DNA from: Paracoccaceae bacterium
GTDB lineage: Bacteria; Pseudomonadota; Alphaproteobacteria; Rhodobacterales; Rhodobacteraceae
Assembly (NCBI GenBank): GCA_022448245.1
Contig: JAKVCO010000016.1
Location: 18,324-82,323, forward strand
DNA: 64,000 bases
Direction of reading: 5' to 3'
In this document: one piece after another, positions 29,996 through 38,800 of the stretch
Layout: every line of letters begins with the position of its first letter
Numbering within the stretch: position 1 is the stretch's first letter
Position numbers and translations under genes: made by a program
The notes under the pieces: generated by a model
Told to the model about the DNA's origin: nothing
The model's input: the letters and a program-made list of their open reading frames with translations, nothing else
Databases searched by the model: none

Positions 29996-31282
29996 ATGAT
30001 CGACATCGCGACACGCGTGTGGAATCACAAATGGAAAATCGATCCGATCGTTCGATCGCTCATTGATACCGATTTCTACAAACTCTTGATGTGCCAGTCG
30101 GTTTTTCGGAACCGGCCAGATACGCATGTGACGTTCTCGCTGATCAATCGGTCCAAAGATATCCGCCTGGCTGAGCTCATTGACGAAGGTGAGCTGCGTG
30201 AGCAACTCGACCACATCCGCTCCTTGTCGCTGAGCCGGGGAGAAAGCACGTGGCTGAGGGGCAATACCTTCTACGGCAAGCGTCAGATGTTTCGTCCGGA
30301 CTTTTTGGAGTGGTTTGAAGAGCTGCGATTGCCGCCCTACCACCTCGAAAAGCGCGATGGGCAGTACGAGCTAACCTTTGAAGGTGCGTGGCCTGAGGTG
30401 ATGCTTTGGGAAATCCCCGCCCTGTCCGTTCTGATGGAGCTGCGCGGTCGCGCGGTGCTTGGGCGCATGGGCAAGTTTGAGCTTCAGGTCCTCTACGCCC
30501 GCGCCATGGCTAAGCTTTGGGAGAAAGTGGAGCGTCTGCGTAGCCTCGATGATCTGCGCATCGCTGACTTTGGCACGCGGCGCCGGCACTCGTTTCTCTG
30601 GCAGGATTGGGCCGTGCAGGCGATGATCGAGGGGCTGGGTGAACGTTTCGCGGGCACGTCGAACTGCCTGATCGCCATGCGCCGCGAGGTGGAAGCCATC
30701 GGCACCAACGCGCACGAGCTTCCCATGGTTTATGCCGCCCTCGCCGAGAGCGATGAGGCGCTGGCCAGCGCGCCCTACGATGTCCTCGCCGATTGGCATG
30801 AGGAGCATGACGGCAACCTCCGCATCATCTTGCCCGATACCTATGGCACCGAAGGCTTCCTGAACCGCGCGCCAGATTGGTTGGCGGGCTGGACGGGCAT
30901 CCGCATCGATTCCGGAAGCCCCGAGGAGGGGGCGGAGACCGCCATTCGTTGGTGGAAAGCGCGGGGCGAAGACCCGACGCAAAAGCTCATCATTTTCTCG
31001 GACGGTCTCGACGTGGACAAAATCGAGGCGCTGCACCGCCAGTTCGCTGGCCGCGTGCGGGTCAGCTTTGGTTGGGGGACGCTACTGACGAACGATTTCC
31101 GCGGTCTCGACGATGGCCTCGCGCCGTTCTCGCTGGTCTGCAAAGCGGTGAGCGCGAATGGGCGCCCAACAGTGAAGCTGTCGGACAACCCGAACAAAGC
31201 CATGGGCCCGGCTGACCAGATCGAGCGCTACAAGCGGGTGTTCTCCGTCGGTCAGCAGGACGCGCTTGAGGTCGTGGTCTAG
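29996..31282 (+). CDS. pncB: Nicotinate phosphoribosyltransferase
   Basis: A 428-residue enzyme that makes nicotinate mononucleotide from nicotinate and PRPP. It starts [20 protein letters not shown], followed by [19 protein letters not shown], with [20 protein letters not shown] and IRIDSGSP as family motifs and [12 protein letters not shown] near the C-terminus. GGGAGAG lies 6 bases before the ATG. The frame is open far upstream without a start of merit. Works with PncA in NAD salvage. Confidence 0.95.
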   Translation: MIDIATRVWNHKWKIDPIVRSLIDTDFYKLLMCQSVFRNRPDTHVTFSLINRSKDIRLAELIDEGELREQLDHIRSLSLSRGESTWLRGNTFYGKRQMFRPDFLEWFEELRLPPYHLEKRDGQYELTFEGAWPEVMLWEIPALSVLMELRGRAVLGRMGKFELQVLYARAMAKLWEKVERLRSLDDLRIADFGTRRRHSFLWQDWAVQAMIEGLGERFAGTSNCLIAMRREVEAIGTNAHELPMVYAALAESDEALASAPYDVLADWHEEHDGNLRIILPDTYGTEGFLNRAPDWLAGWTGIRIDSGSPEEGAETAIRWWKARGEDPTQKLIIFSDGLDVDKIEALHRQFAGRVRVSFGWGTLLTNDFRGLDDGLAPFSLVCKAVSANGRPTVKLSDNPNKAMGPADQIERYKRVFSVGQQDALEVVV

Positions 31283-31288
31283 CCGTGC

Positions 31289-32218
31289 CTAGCTGAGCCA
31301 CCCTTCGGCGCAATGGATGGCGCGGTCAGCTTGCGACCGCTGATAGTCCGGGTCGCCCGCGCCACGCGTGATCACCCACCCGCAAGACGCCATCGCGCGG
31401 AGCATCGTGTAGAACCGGAGCTCATCAAGGCTCGGCGCCACACGCAGCGTGCCGTAGCCCGCAATGAGCGCCGCTTCGATCACCTCCCGCTTGGGGTGCG
31501 CGTAATGCTGCACCATCGCGCTGCCGAGGTCGTAGAGACGGTAGCCAAAGCCCGCGTCATCAAAGTCGATCAGGGCGAGGCCAGCGGGCGTCGCCAGAAT
31601 GTTCTCTTGCAGGCAATCCGCATGGATGAGGCCCGCATCGGCATCCTCCGTCGCCACGAGCATGTCGTAGGCGCGTGATTTGGCGCGCAGTAGCAACTCC
31701 CCTTCCGCCTGGGTGAGGGTCGGGTTCTCCCAAAACCGGCCCCAGAGCGGTTCCTCCCCCAAAAGCGTATCGGCGTCCCACGCCGGGCGCAGGACATCGT
31801 CCGTCACAACGGCATCGGTGGCGTCATGGAAGGCCGCGATCAGGGCGCCGACCTGCGAATAGAGCGCTGTGATCTGGGCATCGTCGCCCGGCAATGGCAC
31901 GGTACTTGAGCCAATGGCGGGCCCTTCGAGCCAGCTCACCACGCTCGCGTAGCTGCCGCCGTGGATCGCGCGCAAAAGCGTGCCATCGCTCGACTCCACA
32001 GGGCGCGGGCAGGGGAAGCCCACATCGGCCAGGCGCGACATCCAGCGAAGCTCGCTCTCGATGGCCATGCGGGATTGGTAGCCCGCCCGATGGACCCGTA
32101 GCGCGCGGCGTTCGCCCTTGATTGTGGCCGAGTAGACGGCATTCTCCCGCGCAGCGATAAGCTCGGGCGCGGTTTCCACTTCGCCCCAAAGGCGCGCGAT
32201 TTCGATTACGTCGGACAT
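31289..32218 (-). CDS. APH/choline-kinase-fold kinase, possible amino-alcohol or hydroxylysine kinase
   Basis: A 309-residue kinase of the aminoglycoside/choline kinase superfamily. The catalytic loop is HADCLQEN and the metal-binding motif is LIDFDDAGFG. Its start lies within the 3' end of a class III aminotransferase-like gene (13-base overlap). In animals the same two families act in series: AGPHD1 (HYKK) phosphorylates hydroxylysine and AGXT2L2 removes phosphate and ammonia. The pair here may do this for hydroxylysine, ethanolamine or a similar compound. Homoserine or aminoglycoside kinase activity is less likely given the partner. Confidence 0.75.
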   Translation of the reverse strand: MSDVIEIARLWGEVETAPELIAARENAVYSATIKGERRALRVHRAGYQSRMAIESELRWMSRLADVGFPCPRPVESSDGTLLRAIHGGSYASVVSWLEGPAIGSSTVPLPGDDAQITALYSQVGALIAAFHDATDAVVTDDVLRPAWDADTLLGEEPLWGRFWENPTLTQAEGELLLRAKSRAYDMLVATEDADAGLIHADCLQENILATPAGLALIDFDDAGFGYRLYDLGSAMVQHYAHPKREVIEAALIAGYGTLRVAPSLDELRFYTMLRAMASCGWVITRGAGDPDYQRSQADRAIHCAEGWLS

Positions 32219-33465
32219 GTCTTCAGCGCCTGTTCAAGGATCGTGGCCAGATGGTCGAGATGGTCTTCGCAAAAGGGCATGGGTGGGCGGAATTTCAGGA
32301 TGTTGCGGTGGGGCCCGATCACGCCCATCAGAACACCCCTGTCTTTGAGGCCTTCGATCAGCCAGGCGCCGAGCTCGGGTGCTGGGAGCCCATCCCGCGT
32401 CAGCTCTACCGCGTAGAACTGCCCGCGACCCCGGATATGCGCCTCGGCCCGGAAATCGAGCCCGCCCAGCATGTCGAGCACCTTTGCCGACATTCGCGAC
32501 GCGTGGTTGATGAGGTCTTCGTCCTCGATCACGTCCATCACGGCAGAGGCGGCCGCCATGCTCACCGGGTTGCCGCCGAAGGTGTTGAAATAGCCGAATG
32601 CCTCGCGGAAAGCCGTCATCACCCCGGGCCGCGCCACGCAAGCGGCCACAGGATGGCCATTGCCCATGGGCTTGCCCAGCGTGATGACATCCGGCGTGAT
32701 GCCCAGCCAGGAATGCGACCACATTCCCCGACCCGTACGGCCAAAACCGGGCTGCACCTCATCCGCGATCAATAGCCCCCCGGCCTCGGTCACCACACGT
32801 GCCATGGGCATCAGGAAGTCATCGGGCAAATCAGGCAAGCCTTCGTTGGCGAAGATCGGGCAAAGCATGATGCCCGCGAAGCCGGATTCGTTCTCTTCCA
32901 GCTCCTGAATCGCTTGGCGCACACCCTCGGCGAACGCCTCACCTTGGGCCGCCATTGACCCGCCCAGTGGCGTCAGTGTCGTCGGCGCAGGCACGAGACG
33001 CACGTGGTCAGGATAGCCACCAATGGGCGGGCGGCGGCGCGATAGCTGAGACACCGCTGTCGTGTTGCCATGGTAGGTCGCGTCCGTGGCAATGAAACCG
33101 CGCTTGCCGGTCACTGCCTGAGCCATGCGGAGCGCGATGTCATTCGCCTCTGATCCCGAACAGACCATGATCGCCTGATGGGGCCCGTCGAAAGTGGCCG
33201 TCAGCCGGTCGACATAGTCCACGATGCCCCGGTGCAGATACCGCGTGTGAGTGTTGAGCGTCGCCGCCTGGTTCGCGATCGCCTCCACCACGTACGGGTG
33301 GCAATGCCCGACATGGGGCACGTTGTTGTAGCAATCGAGGTAACGATTTCCTGATGCATCCCAGAGCCAGCAGCCCTCGCCCCGAACGATCTCTACCGGG
33401 TCCCTGTAGAATGTCGGCACATTGGGCCCCAGCGCGCGGGCGCGCCGCTCCACCAGCTCATTCAT
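32206..33465 (-). CDS. Class III aminotransferase-fold PLP enzyme, possible phospho-lyase
   Basis: A 419-residue PLP enzyme. It has MVCSGSEANDIALRMAQAVT, the cofactor Asp motif LLIADEVQPGFGRTG, and the Schiff-base lysine in ITLGKPMGNGHPVAA. 'DEVQPGFGRTG' with 'GKPMGNGHPVA' is the form seen in AGXT2L-type phospho-lyases (ethanolamine-phosphate or 5-phosphohydroxylysine). The kinase encoded next fits as the enzyme that makes its substrate. An ordinary omega-transaminase is the alternative. Confidence 0.82.
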   Translation of the reverse strand: MNELVERRARALGPNVPTFYRDPVEIVRGEGCWLWDASGNRYLDCYNNVPHVGHCHPYVVEAIANQAATLNTHTRYLHRGIVDYVDRLTATFDGPHQAIMVCSGSEANDIALRMAQAVTGKRGFIATDATYHGNTTAVSQLSRRRPPIGGYPDHVRLVPAPTTLTPLGGSMAAQGEAFAEGVRQAIQELEENESGFAGIMLCPIFANEGLPDLPDDFLMPMARVVTEAGGLLIADEVQPGFGRTGRGMWSHSWLGITPDVITLGKPMGNGHPVAACVARPGVMTAFREAFGYFNTFGGNPVSMAAASAVMDVIEDEDLINHASRMSAKVLDMLGGLDFRAEAHIRGRGQFYAVELTRDGLPAPELGAWLIEGLKDRGVLMGVIGPHRNILKFRPPMPFCEDHLDHLATILEQALKTCPT

Positions 33466-33880
33466 CGTTTGAGACCTTTCCCCTTAGTGCCTTCACCTGG
33501 CCGCGCTGTGTTTTGGCGGCGAGCCGGCGTCTTTGCGAGCCCAGCGTTGGCTTCGTGGGCACCCGCTTCTTTGGTTTTTCAGTGGCCTTCAGCACAAGTT
33601 CACGCAAGCGTTCGCGCGCGATTTCGCGATTGCGTGCCTGGCTGCGTGTTTCCTGCACCTGCAAAACGATGGCGCCGTCCGTCGTCCAACGCCGCCCCGC
33701 GAGGCGTTTGAGCCGTGCTTTTATTGGTTGGCTGAGGTTGGGGGACCGCTCCGCCTCGAACCTGAGCTCCACGGCGGTGTTGACCTTGTTGACGTTCTGC
33801 CCGCCCGGCCCGCTGGAGCGTGCAAAGCTCTCGGTCATTTCCCAATCTTCGAGGGTGATGTCGCCCGTGATCAGCAGCAT
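33458..33880 (-). CDS. arfB: Alternative ribosome-rescue factor ArfB
   Basis: A 140-residue YaeJ/ArfB protein. The hydrolase motif GPGGQNVNKVNTAVEL has GGQ at about 26-28, and the C-terminal tail (ATEKPKKRVPTKPTLGSQRR) is basic, as needed to sit in the empty mRNA channel. It frees stalled ribosomes lacking a stop codon. It overlaps the aminotransferase start by 8 bases. Confidence 0.95.
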   Translation of the reverse strand: MLLITGDITLEDWEMTESFARSSGPGGQNVNKVNTAVELRFEAERSPNLSQPIKARLKRLAGRRWTTDGAIVLQVQETRSQARNREIARERLRELVLKATEKPKKRVPTKPTLGSQRRRLAAKTQRGQVKALRGKVSNDE

Positions 33881-33944
33881 GGCTGCACCCTAAGCATGCG
33901 TTGTGGCCATTTCCATCCCTACCAAGCAGGCTATGATTGCGGCT

Positions 33945-34976
33945 ATGAACTATCTGGCTTCTCCCTCCCGCTACTCATCCATGGTCTACCGCCGCTGCGG
34001 CGCGTCCGGCCTGAAACTGCCCGCTATCTCTTTGGGCCTTTGGCATAACTTCGGGGGCGATACCCCAGATGATCTCAAGCGTCAGCTTTGCCACACGGCG
34101 TTTGACGCGGGCATTACGCATTTCGACCTCGCCAATAACTATGGCCCCCCGGCAGGATCCGCCGAGGAGTTCTTTGGCCGCTTCATGGCCAGCGATTTCG
34201 CCGCTTACCGCGATGAGATGATTATTTCGTCCAAAGCTGGCTACCACATGTGGGAAGGTCCTTACGGCGAATGGGGCAGCCGCAAGAACCTGATCGCGTC
34301 TTGCGATCAGTCACTTAAGCGCATGGGGCTCGACTACGTCGATATCTTCTATTCGCACCGCTTTGATCCGGAGACGCCGCTAGAAGAGACGATGGGCGCT
34401 CTCGATCACATCGTCCGTTCGGGCCGCGCGCTCTACGTGGGGATCTCGTCCTACAACTCCCAACGCACGCGCGAGGCTGTGGCGATCCTGAATGATCTGG
34501 GCACGCCTTGTCTGATCCATCAGCCGTCGTACAACATGCTCAATCGCTGGGTGGAAGAGGACGGCCTCAAGGATACGCTGAAAGAACTCGGCGTGGGGTC
34601 GATTGCGTTCACGCCGCTCGCGCAGGGCCTGCTGACGCGGAAGTATCTCAATGGCATCCCTGAGGGTTCGCGCGCCACGCAAGGCAAGTCGCTGAACCCG
34701 GCGATCTTCACTGATCGCGTGCAGCAGAGCATCCGCGACCTGACCGATATCGCCGAAGCACGGGGTCAGTCGCTCGTGCAGATGGCGCTGGCTTGGGTGC
34801 TGCGTGAAGAAGGGATCACGACGGCGCTGATCGGGGCCTCGAAGCCCGAGCAGATTGCCGAATGCGTGGGCGCTGTTGAGAACCTTGAGTTCACGGTTGA
34901 AGAGCTCGCCGCCATTGACGCCGCCGCTCAAGACGAGGCGGTCAATCTTTGGGCCCGTTCGTCAGAGACTGAGTGA
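33945..34976 (+). CDS. Aldo/keto reductase, YghZ type
   Basis: A 343-residue aldo/keto reductase close in pattern to E. coli YghZ (L-glyceraldehyde 3-phosphate reductase). The start MNYLASPSRYSSMVYRRCG aligns with YghZ's MVWLANPERYGQMQYRYCG, which decides ATG 33945 over GTG 33903. The catalytic Asp-Tyr pair is in FDLANNYGPPAGSAEE, the lysine in IISSKAGYHMW, and the His in IFYSHRFDPETPLEET. NADPH-linked reduction of small aldehydes is the likely job. Confidence 0.88.
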   Translation: MNYLASPSRYSSMVYRRCGASGLKLPAISLGLWHNFGGDTPDDLKRQLCHTAFDAGITHFDLANNYGPPAGSAEEFFGRFMASDFAAYRDEMIISSKAGYHMWEGPYGEWGSRKNLIASCDQSLKRMGLDYVDIFYSHRFDPETPLEETMGALDHIVRSGRALYVGISSYNSQRTREAVAILNDLGTPCLIHQPSYNMLNRWVEEDGLKDTLKELGVGSIAFTPLAQGLLTRKYLNGIPEGSRATQGKSLNPAIFTDRVQQSIRDLTDIAEARGQSLVQMALAWVLREEGITTALIGASKPEQIAECVGAVENLEFTVEELAAIDAAAQDEAVNLWARSSETE

Positions 34977-35143
34977 GCAGGGGCGGAATCAAGGCGAAGC
35001 CGCCGCCCCATCGACGTGCCGCCCGCCGGCGAGTCGATAGGCCACCGCCTGCGCGTCGATTGGATTTGGCGGCCAAGGTGGCGGCAGCAAAGTGAGCTGA
35101 ACTGATTGCAGGTCGACACGCCGCGGCCTGTCGATGGGGCTTA

Positions 35144-36256
35144 CTACGGAAGCGTCTTCAAAAGCGCCGACATCCGTTCGAGCCCGAGGTCGAGCTTCGC
35201 CGCCGCGCCGCCTCCTACCCCAATTCGGATGTGGTCCGGCTGTCCGTAGGATGAGCCGGGGAGGAGGAAGGTCCGCTGTTCGCTGAGGAGCCTGCGGGCA
35301 AAGCTATCCCCATCGATGCCGTCCACGCGGGCGAGGCCGATGAGCCCCGCTTCGGGCTTTTGCCAGCTTAGCCGCGGCTCGGCTTCGACAAAGCGGTCGA
35401 GCTGCTCCAGCGTGGAGATGGCTTGGGAACGGGCGTCGTTCAGTTTCGCCGCGTAGCGGTCTTCGCGCATGGCGATCTCGGCGATGACCTCACCCAAGAT
35501 GTTCATGATCTCGCTGGCGTTCTCCCGCAGGATGAACGCATCCTGGATCGCGCCCTGGTCCTGACAGATCATCCACCCCGTGCGGAGGCCCTGCAGGCCA
35601 AGCGCCTTTGAGACAGACCCGGTCGTGATCCCCTTCTCGTAGATTCCCGCGATTGATGGGGGGCGAGGGCCTGCCCATTCGAGCCCGGCGTAGACCTCAT
35701 CCACCAGAAGCCACGCATCCGCGCGGCGGGCGATTTCGGCGATCTCGCGCAGCTCGGCCTCGGGGATCAAGCGGCCTGTGGGATTGTTGGGGTTTGTCAG
35801 GAAGATGAGCTTGGCACCCTCGGCGGCTTCCTCCAGCGCATCAAGGGGCAGGGACCAGCCCTCTTCCTCCTGCCGTGGCACCTCGATGAGTTCTGCGCCG
35901 ATGGCCTCGGCCATCACCCTCACCTGCGGCCAGCCGGGCGTTTCCGTGACGATCTTGTCGCCCGGTCCCACGAGTTGGCGCAGCGAGAGATAGTTTGCCT
36001 CTGCCGCGCCTGCGGTGATGAGCACGCTCTCCAGTGGCAGGTCGAGTGCTGAGCGGTCGAGCACGTTTTGGCGGAGCGCCGGCAGCCCACGGAAATCTTG
36101 TCCGTTCCAGTCCAGCGAAAGCTCCGGGTCGAGGTCGGCGAGGTAGTCTTTGAGCTGCGGTGGCTGGGCCAGCGAGAAGCCGATGAAGGCCTCAGGCTCG
36201 GCCTCCGTCGTCTCAAGCAGGTATTCAAAGAGGGTGTGTATCTTGACTTTATGCAT
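35144..36256 (-). CDS. Class I/II aminotransferase
   Basis: A 370-residue PLP aminotransferase of fold type I: TAGAAEANYLSLRQLVGPGD, LTNPNNPTGRLI (cofactor Asn), LLVDEVYAGLEW (Asp) and the lysine in GSVSKALGLQGLRTGW. C-terminal Arg is in DHIRIGVGGG. It resembles the aspartate/capreomycidine-synthase-like branch; substrate not set. The ATG at 36256 is half of the palindrome ATGCAT, whose other half (36251) can start the divergent hydrolase gene. The frame is open further upstream but that is the hydrolase's coding region. Confidence 0.82.
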   Translation of the reverse strand: MHKVKIHTLFEYLLETTEAEPEAFIGFSLAQPPQLKDYLADLDPELSLDWNGQDFRGLPALRQNVLDRSALDLPLESVLITAGAAEANYLSLRQLVGPGDKIVTETPGWPQVRVMAEAIGAELIEVPRQEEEGWSLPLDALEEAAEGAKLIFLTNPNNPTGRLIPEAELREIAEIARRADAWLLVDEVYAGLEWAGPRPPSIAGIYEKGITTGSVSKALGLQGLRTGWMICQDQGAIQDAFILRENASEIMNILGEVIAEIAMREDRYAAKLNDARSQAISTLEQLDRFVEAEPRLSWQKPEAGLIGLARVDGIDGDSFARRLLSEQRTFLLPGSSYGQPDHIRIGVGGGAAAKLDLGLERMSALLKTLP

Positions 36257-37006
36257 CTCACGCGGCCCGTTGGGGGCATGTTTCTGAAAGGTAGCCCCAT
36301 TTCCCTGACAGTGTTGGACTACGGTTTCTTCCGTGTCCATGCAGGCCCGCGGGACATCGGGCTTATGGGGGCGCTTGTGGTTACTGATGAAGGGGAGCGG
36401 GTGCTGATCGACACAGGCATGCCCGCGAAATACGCGCGGGACCCTGCGGCGGGAACGGAAGATGGCCTCGATAGTTTTGGGCAGGTGCTGAGCATGAGCG
36501 AGGCGAACCTGCCGGCAGCTCAGCTGTCGCTATGCGGGGCCAAAGATATCGATCTGATGATCGTTACACATACGCATATCGACCATATTGGTGGGCTCTT
36601 TGACTATCCAGATGCGCCCACCTTGATCTCAGCCCCTGAGCGGGCCTTGCCTAAACCGCTATATTGGACGGGTGGGCAGCCGTGGGACTGGCCTGACCGC
36701 GATTGGCGCGTGATTGAGAGCGACGGAATGATCGGACCGGGGTTTGAGGTATATCTGGTGCCGGGACATGCGCCGGGGCAGCTCGCCTTTCGGGTGGCGC
36801 TGCCGGAGACGGGGCAGGTGCTTTGGTTGTCCGACGCGATCTCGCGCCCCGAAGAGGTAGGGGAGGCGTTTGACACGGCGTGGGATCCGCAAGTGGCGTT
36901 GCATCATGCAGAGCGGCTCTTGGCGCTTGATCATGATCTGGCGATTTATGGTCATGGGCCGGATCAGTGGCCTGAGTTGAAGAAGGCCCCGGAGCGGTAT
37001 CTCTAG
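36251..37006 (+). CDS. Metallo-beta-lactamase-fold hydrolase, lactonase-like
   Basis: About 250 residues. The dinuclear zinc motif is VTHTHIDHIGG (HxHxDH), with a second His in LVPGHAPGQLAF and the Asp in LSDAISR. This layout is that of AttM/AiiA-type N-acylhomoserine lactonases and relatives, but no lactone specificity can be claimed. Start may be ATG 36251 or ATG 36278, the latter after GGGGG. If 36251 is used, the two divergent genes share a six-base start site. Confidence 0.82.
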   Translation: MHLTRPVGGMFLKGSPISLTVLDYGFFRVHAGPRDIGLMGALVVTDEGERVLIDTGMPAKYARDPAAGTEDGLDSFGQVLSMSEANLPAAQLSLCGAKDIDLMIVTHTHIDHIGGLFDYPDAPTLISAPERALPKPLYWTGGQPWDWPDRDWRVIESDGMIGPGFEVYLVPGHAPGQLAFRVALPETGQVLWLSDAISRPEEVGEAFDTAWDPQVALHHAERLLALDHDLAIYGHGPDQWPELKKAPERYL

Positions 37007-37013
37007 TACGGAT

Positions 37014-37052
37014 GCGAGGGGCTAAGCCCCTCGCGCTCCCCGAAGTACGGGG
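37014..37052. terminator. Paired hairpins between convergent genes
   Basis: GCGAGGGGC and GCCCCTCGC form a perfect 9-bp stem with loop TAA (37014-37034). A second stem, CCCCG with CGGGG, follows at 37038-37052. There is no run of T on either side, so termination is inferred from position between two convergent genes. Confidence 0.5.
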
Positions 37053-37072
37053 CACAGAGAAGGGCGGGCGCC

Positions 37073-37768
37073 TTAGCGGACGTCGCGGCCTTGGTTGAGG
37101 ATGATGACGTTGCCGCTGCAGACATCACCCATGGGGCCAGCGAGGTGGGCGACCCAGCCGCCGATCTGTTCAGGGCGCATGGCCTCGCCATGGGGCATGG
37201 CGGCGATAGCTTTGGCGAGGGTTGCATCATCCAGCACACCAAACAGAGGCGTCTCGGTCATGGCAGGCGCGATGGAGTTCACGGCGATTTTGTCTGTGGC
37301 GTAGCGGCGAGCGAGGTCTTTGGTGAGCGTGTCCATTGCAGCTTTTGAGGCGCGGTAATGCGGCGGGTCGAAGACGTCGAAATTGTAGGCGCCGTTCGAG
37401 GAGATGTTGATGATCTTTTTGACGCCGTCGCGGCCGAGCATCAGCGGGATCGCGGCCTGACAGCAGTGGAACATGGAGGAGAAGTTGACGGCCATTTGCG
37501 CGTCGAACTCCTCCACAGGGATATCCGGGAAGTCGGACATGAAGCAGGTACCGGCGTTGTTCACTAGGGTGTCGAGGCCACCGTGTTTTGTGCCGATATC
37601 CTCGAACACCTCAGCGATCGCCTTGGCGTCGGTAAGGTCGACCTCGATGGGTTCAGTGACCGGGGACGGTTTGAGGTCGAGCCCGATGACGTGATGCGTG
37701 TCTTTGAGCGCGGCTGAGATGGCTTGCCCTAACCCTCCAGCGGCGCCGGTTACGACGGCGATTTTCAT
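37073..37768 (-). CDS. Short-chain dehydrogenase/reductase
   Basis: A 231-residue SDR with VVTGAAGGLGQA, VNNAGTCFM, ISSNGAYN and the catalytic YRASK. The start MKIAVVTGAAGG puts the nucleotide-binding strand at once, as in short classical SDRs. Substrate unknown. It is transcribed on the minus strand after the tiny gene at 37925-37981, but a strong terminator at 37819-37850 lies between them, so it needs its own promoter close to 37770-37815. Confidence 0.85.
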   Translation of the reverse strand: MKIAVVTGAAGGLGQAISAALKDTHHVIGLDLKPSPVTEPIEVDLTDAKAIAEVFEDIGTKHGGLDTLVNNAGTCFMSDFPDIPVEEFDAQMAVNFSSMFHCCQAAIPLMLGRDGVKKIINISSNGAYNFDVFDPPHYRASKAAMDTLTKDLARRYATDKIAVNSIAPAMTETPLFGVLDDATLAKAIAAMPHGEAMRPEQIGGWVAHLAGPMGDVCSGNVIILNQGRDVR

Positions 37769-37818
37769 TTTTTCCTCCCTAAGCTTTTGGCCAGATTACC
37801 TGCTCCGCGGGAATGGAA

Positions 37819-37850
37819 AAGGGCCGCCCCGGCGAAACGGAGCGGCCCTT
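37819..37850 (-). terminator. Intrinsic terminator of the small transcript at 37925-37981
   Basis: Read on the minus strand, AAGGGCCGC pairs with GCGGCCCTT; four more pairs (one G-U) extend the stem to 13 bp with loop TTTCGC. TTTTCC follows. This is a strong terminator with the T tract only on the minus strand. Confidence 0.85.
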
Positions 37851-37924
37851 CGAAGTTTACGGAGGCAGGATCGGTTAGAACCAACCTAGCCAGCTGGGGC
37901 GCTAAAGCTGCGCCAAGGATTGCC

Positions 37925-37981
37925 TTAGAGGCTCGCCTCCCCAGTTGTCCCGACCATATTCTCCAGAACCTTCTTCGACAC
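37925..37981 (-). CDS. 18-codon small gene with an extreme Shine-Dalgarno sequence
   Basis: GTG at 37981 opens MSKKVLENMVGTTGEASL and stops with TAA. Before it, AGAAAGGAGGTGATCCAG (minus strand, 37998-37981) is complementary to 18 bases at the very 3' end of alphaproteobacterial 16S rRNA, far more than a usual ribosome-binding site, and AGGAGG is spaced seven bases from the GTG. A promoter, this reading frame, two hairpins (one at 37898-37914) and a terminator together make a compact transcription unit of about 200 bases. The peptide is not one I know. The unit could instead be a regulatory RNA. No other gene fits this stretch. Confidence 0.55.
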   Translation of the reverse strand: MSKKVLENMVGTTGEASL

Positions 37982-38017
37982 TGGATCACCTCCTTTCTGA
38001 ATGTTTCGCCTACTAAG

Positions 38018-38046
38018 AGAGAATCGCGGAGGTGTCCGTTTGTCAA
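38018..38046 (-). promoter_or_regulatory. Sigma-70-like promoter for the small gene
   Basis: On the minus strand a perfect TTGACA (38046-38041) is followed after 17 bases by TTCTCT (38023-38018). A GANTC site (GATTC on this strand, about 38025-38021) overlaps the -10 region. It lies 10 bases after the yhhQ stop and points at the small gene. The -10 is weak, so confidence is moderate. Confidence 0.45.
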
Positions 38047-38055
38047 TGATTTCGA

Positions 38056-38685
38056 TCAGGCGACCTCGGCATTTCTGACGTAACGCCGCACAATGAAGCG
38101 AAACGGCACGAGGGCGATCAGCGCGAGCGAGAGTTTCACGCCAAAGTCAGCCACAGCGAGGGACACCCAGAGCGGCGTGTCACCACCCATCCCGAGAAGC
38201 GGAACGGCGTCTTGTGCCCAGGTTGGCATGTTGTCCGGCTCAAGCCCGTTCAGCATGGCTGAGAAGGCCACGGTGAAGAAGATCGCCGTGTCCACAGCTG
38301 ACCCGATCAGCGTCGATGCCAGGGGCGCGCGCCACCACTTGCCGCCGCGCAGGCGGTCAAAGATCTGCACGTCGATGAGCTGTGCCGTCAGGAAGGCCAG
38401 GCCAGAGCCGAGTGCCACGCGGAATGTCACCAGCGGACCAAACTCACCCATGATCTGGGTGCCCACGAGGGAGCAGAAGATGCCCACGATAAAGCCCACC
38501 ACTACGACCTGGCGCGCGGCGCGCGGCCCGTAGAAGCGGTTCATCAGGTCGGTGACGAGGAAGGCGAGTGGATACGTGAACGCGCCCCATGTCAGCCAAT
38601 TCCCGAAGAGGAACTGAACGAGGATATTGGAGGCAAGCACGATGGCTGCCATTGCAAGAATGCCGGGAATATGAGTGCGGTCCAT
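38056..38685 (-). CDS. yhhQ: Queuosine-precursor transporter YhhQ
   Basis: A 209-residue membrane protein of the VUT/DUF165 (COG1738) family, with about six helices, and the family motifs FTYPLAFLVTDLMNRFYG and LIDVQIFDRLR. E. coli YhhQ takes up queuosine precursors, preQ0 and preQ1. ATG 38685 is preferred to TTG 38709. A leader of about 135 bases after mepA can form a stem (CGACGC with GCGTCG), but I cannot call a preQ1 riboswitch. Confidence 0.9.
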   Translation of the reverse strand: MDRTHIPGILAMAAIVLASNILVQFLFGNWLTWGAFTYPLAFLVTDLMNRFYGPRAARQVVVVGFIVGIFCSLVGTQIMGEFGPLVTFRVALGSGLAFLTAQLIDVQIFDRLRGGKWWRAPLASTLIGSAVDTAIFFTVAFSAMLNGLEPDNMPTWAQDAVPLLGMGGDTPLWVSLAVADFGVKLSLALIALVPFRFIVRRYVRNAEVA

Positions 38686-38800
38686 CAGTAGAGCTGCCCG
38701 TTTTAACAAGGTTGCGGTAACTTGGCCGTCAGTCGACGCTCACGGCGTGGGCGTCGTAGTGTCGCAGCCAGCCAGACGCAAGCGCAAAAAGTTAAATTAG

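Noticed and set aside
36251..37006. Quorum-quenching acylhomoserine lactonase
   Set aside because: The zinc motif fits a broad superfamily; no autoinducer genes are in the window, so a lactonase claim would be too specific.
37981..37998. Fragment of a 16S rRNA gene (CTGGATCACCTCCTTTCT)
   Set aside because: Only the terminal 18 bases match; flanking sequence is unrelated and the opposite strand gives a well-spaced start codon, so a ribosome-binding site is the better reading.
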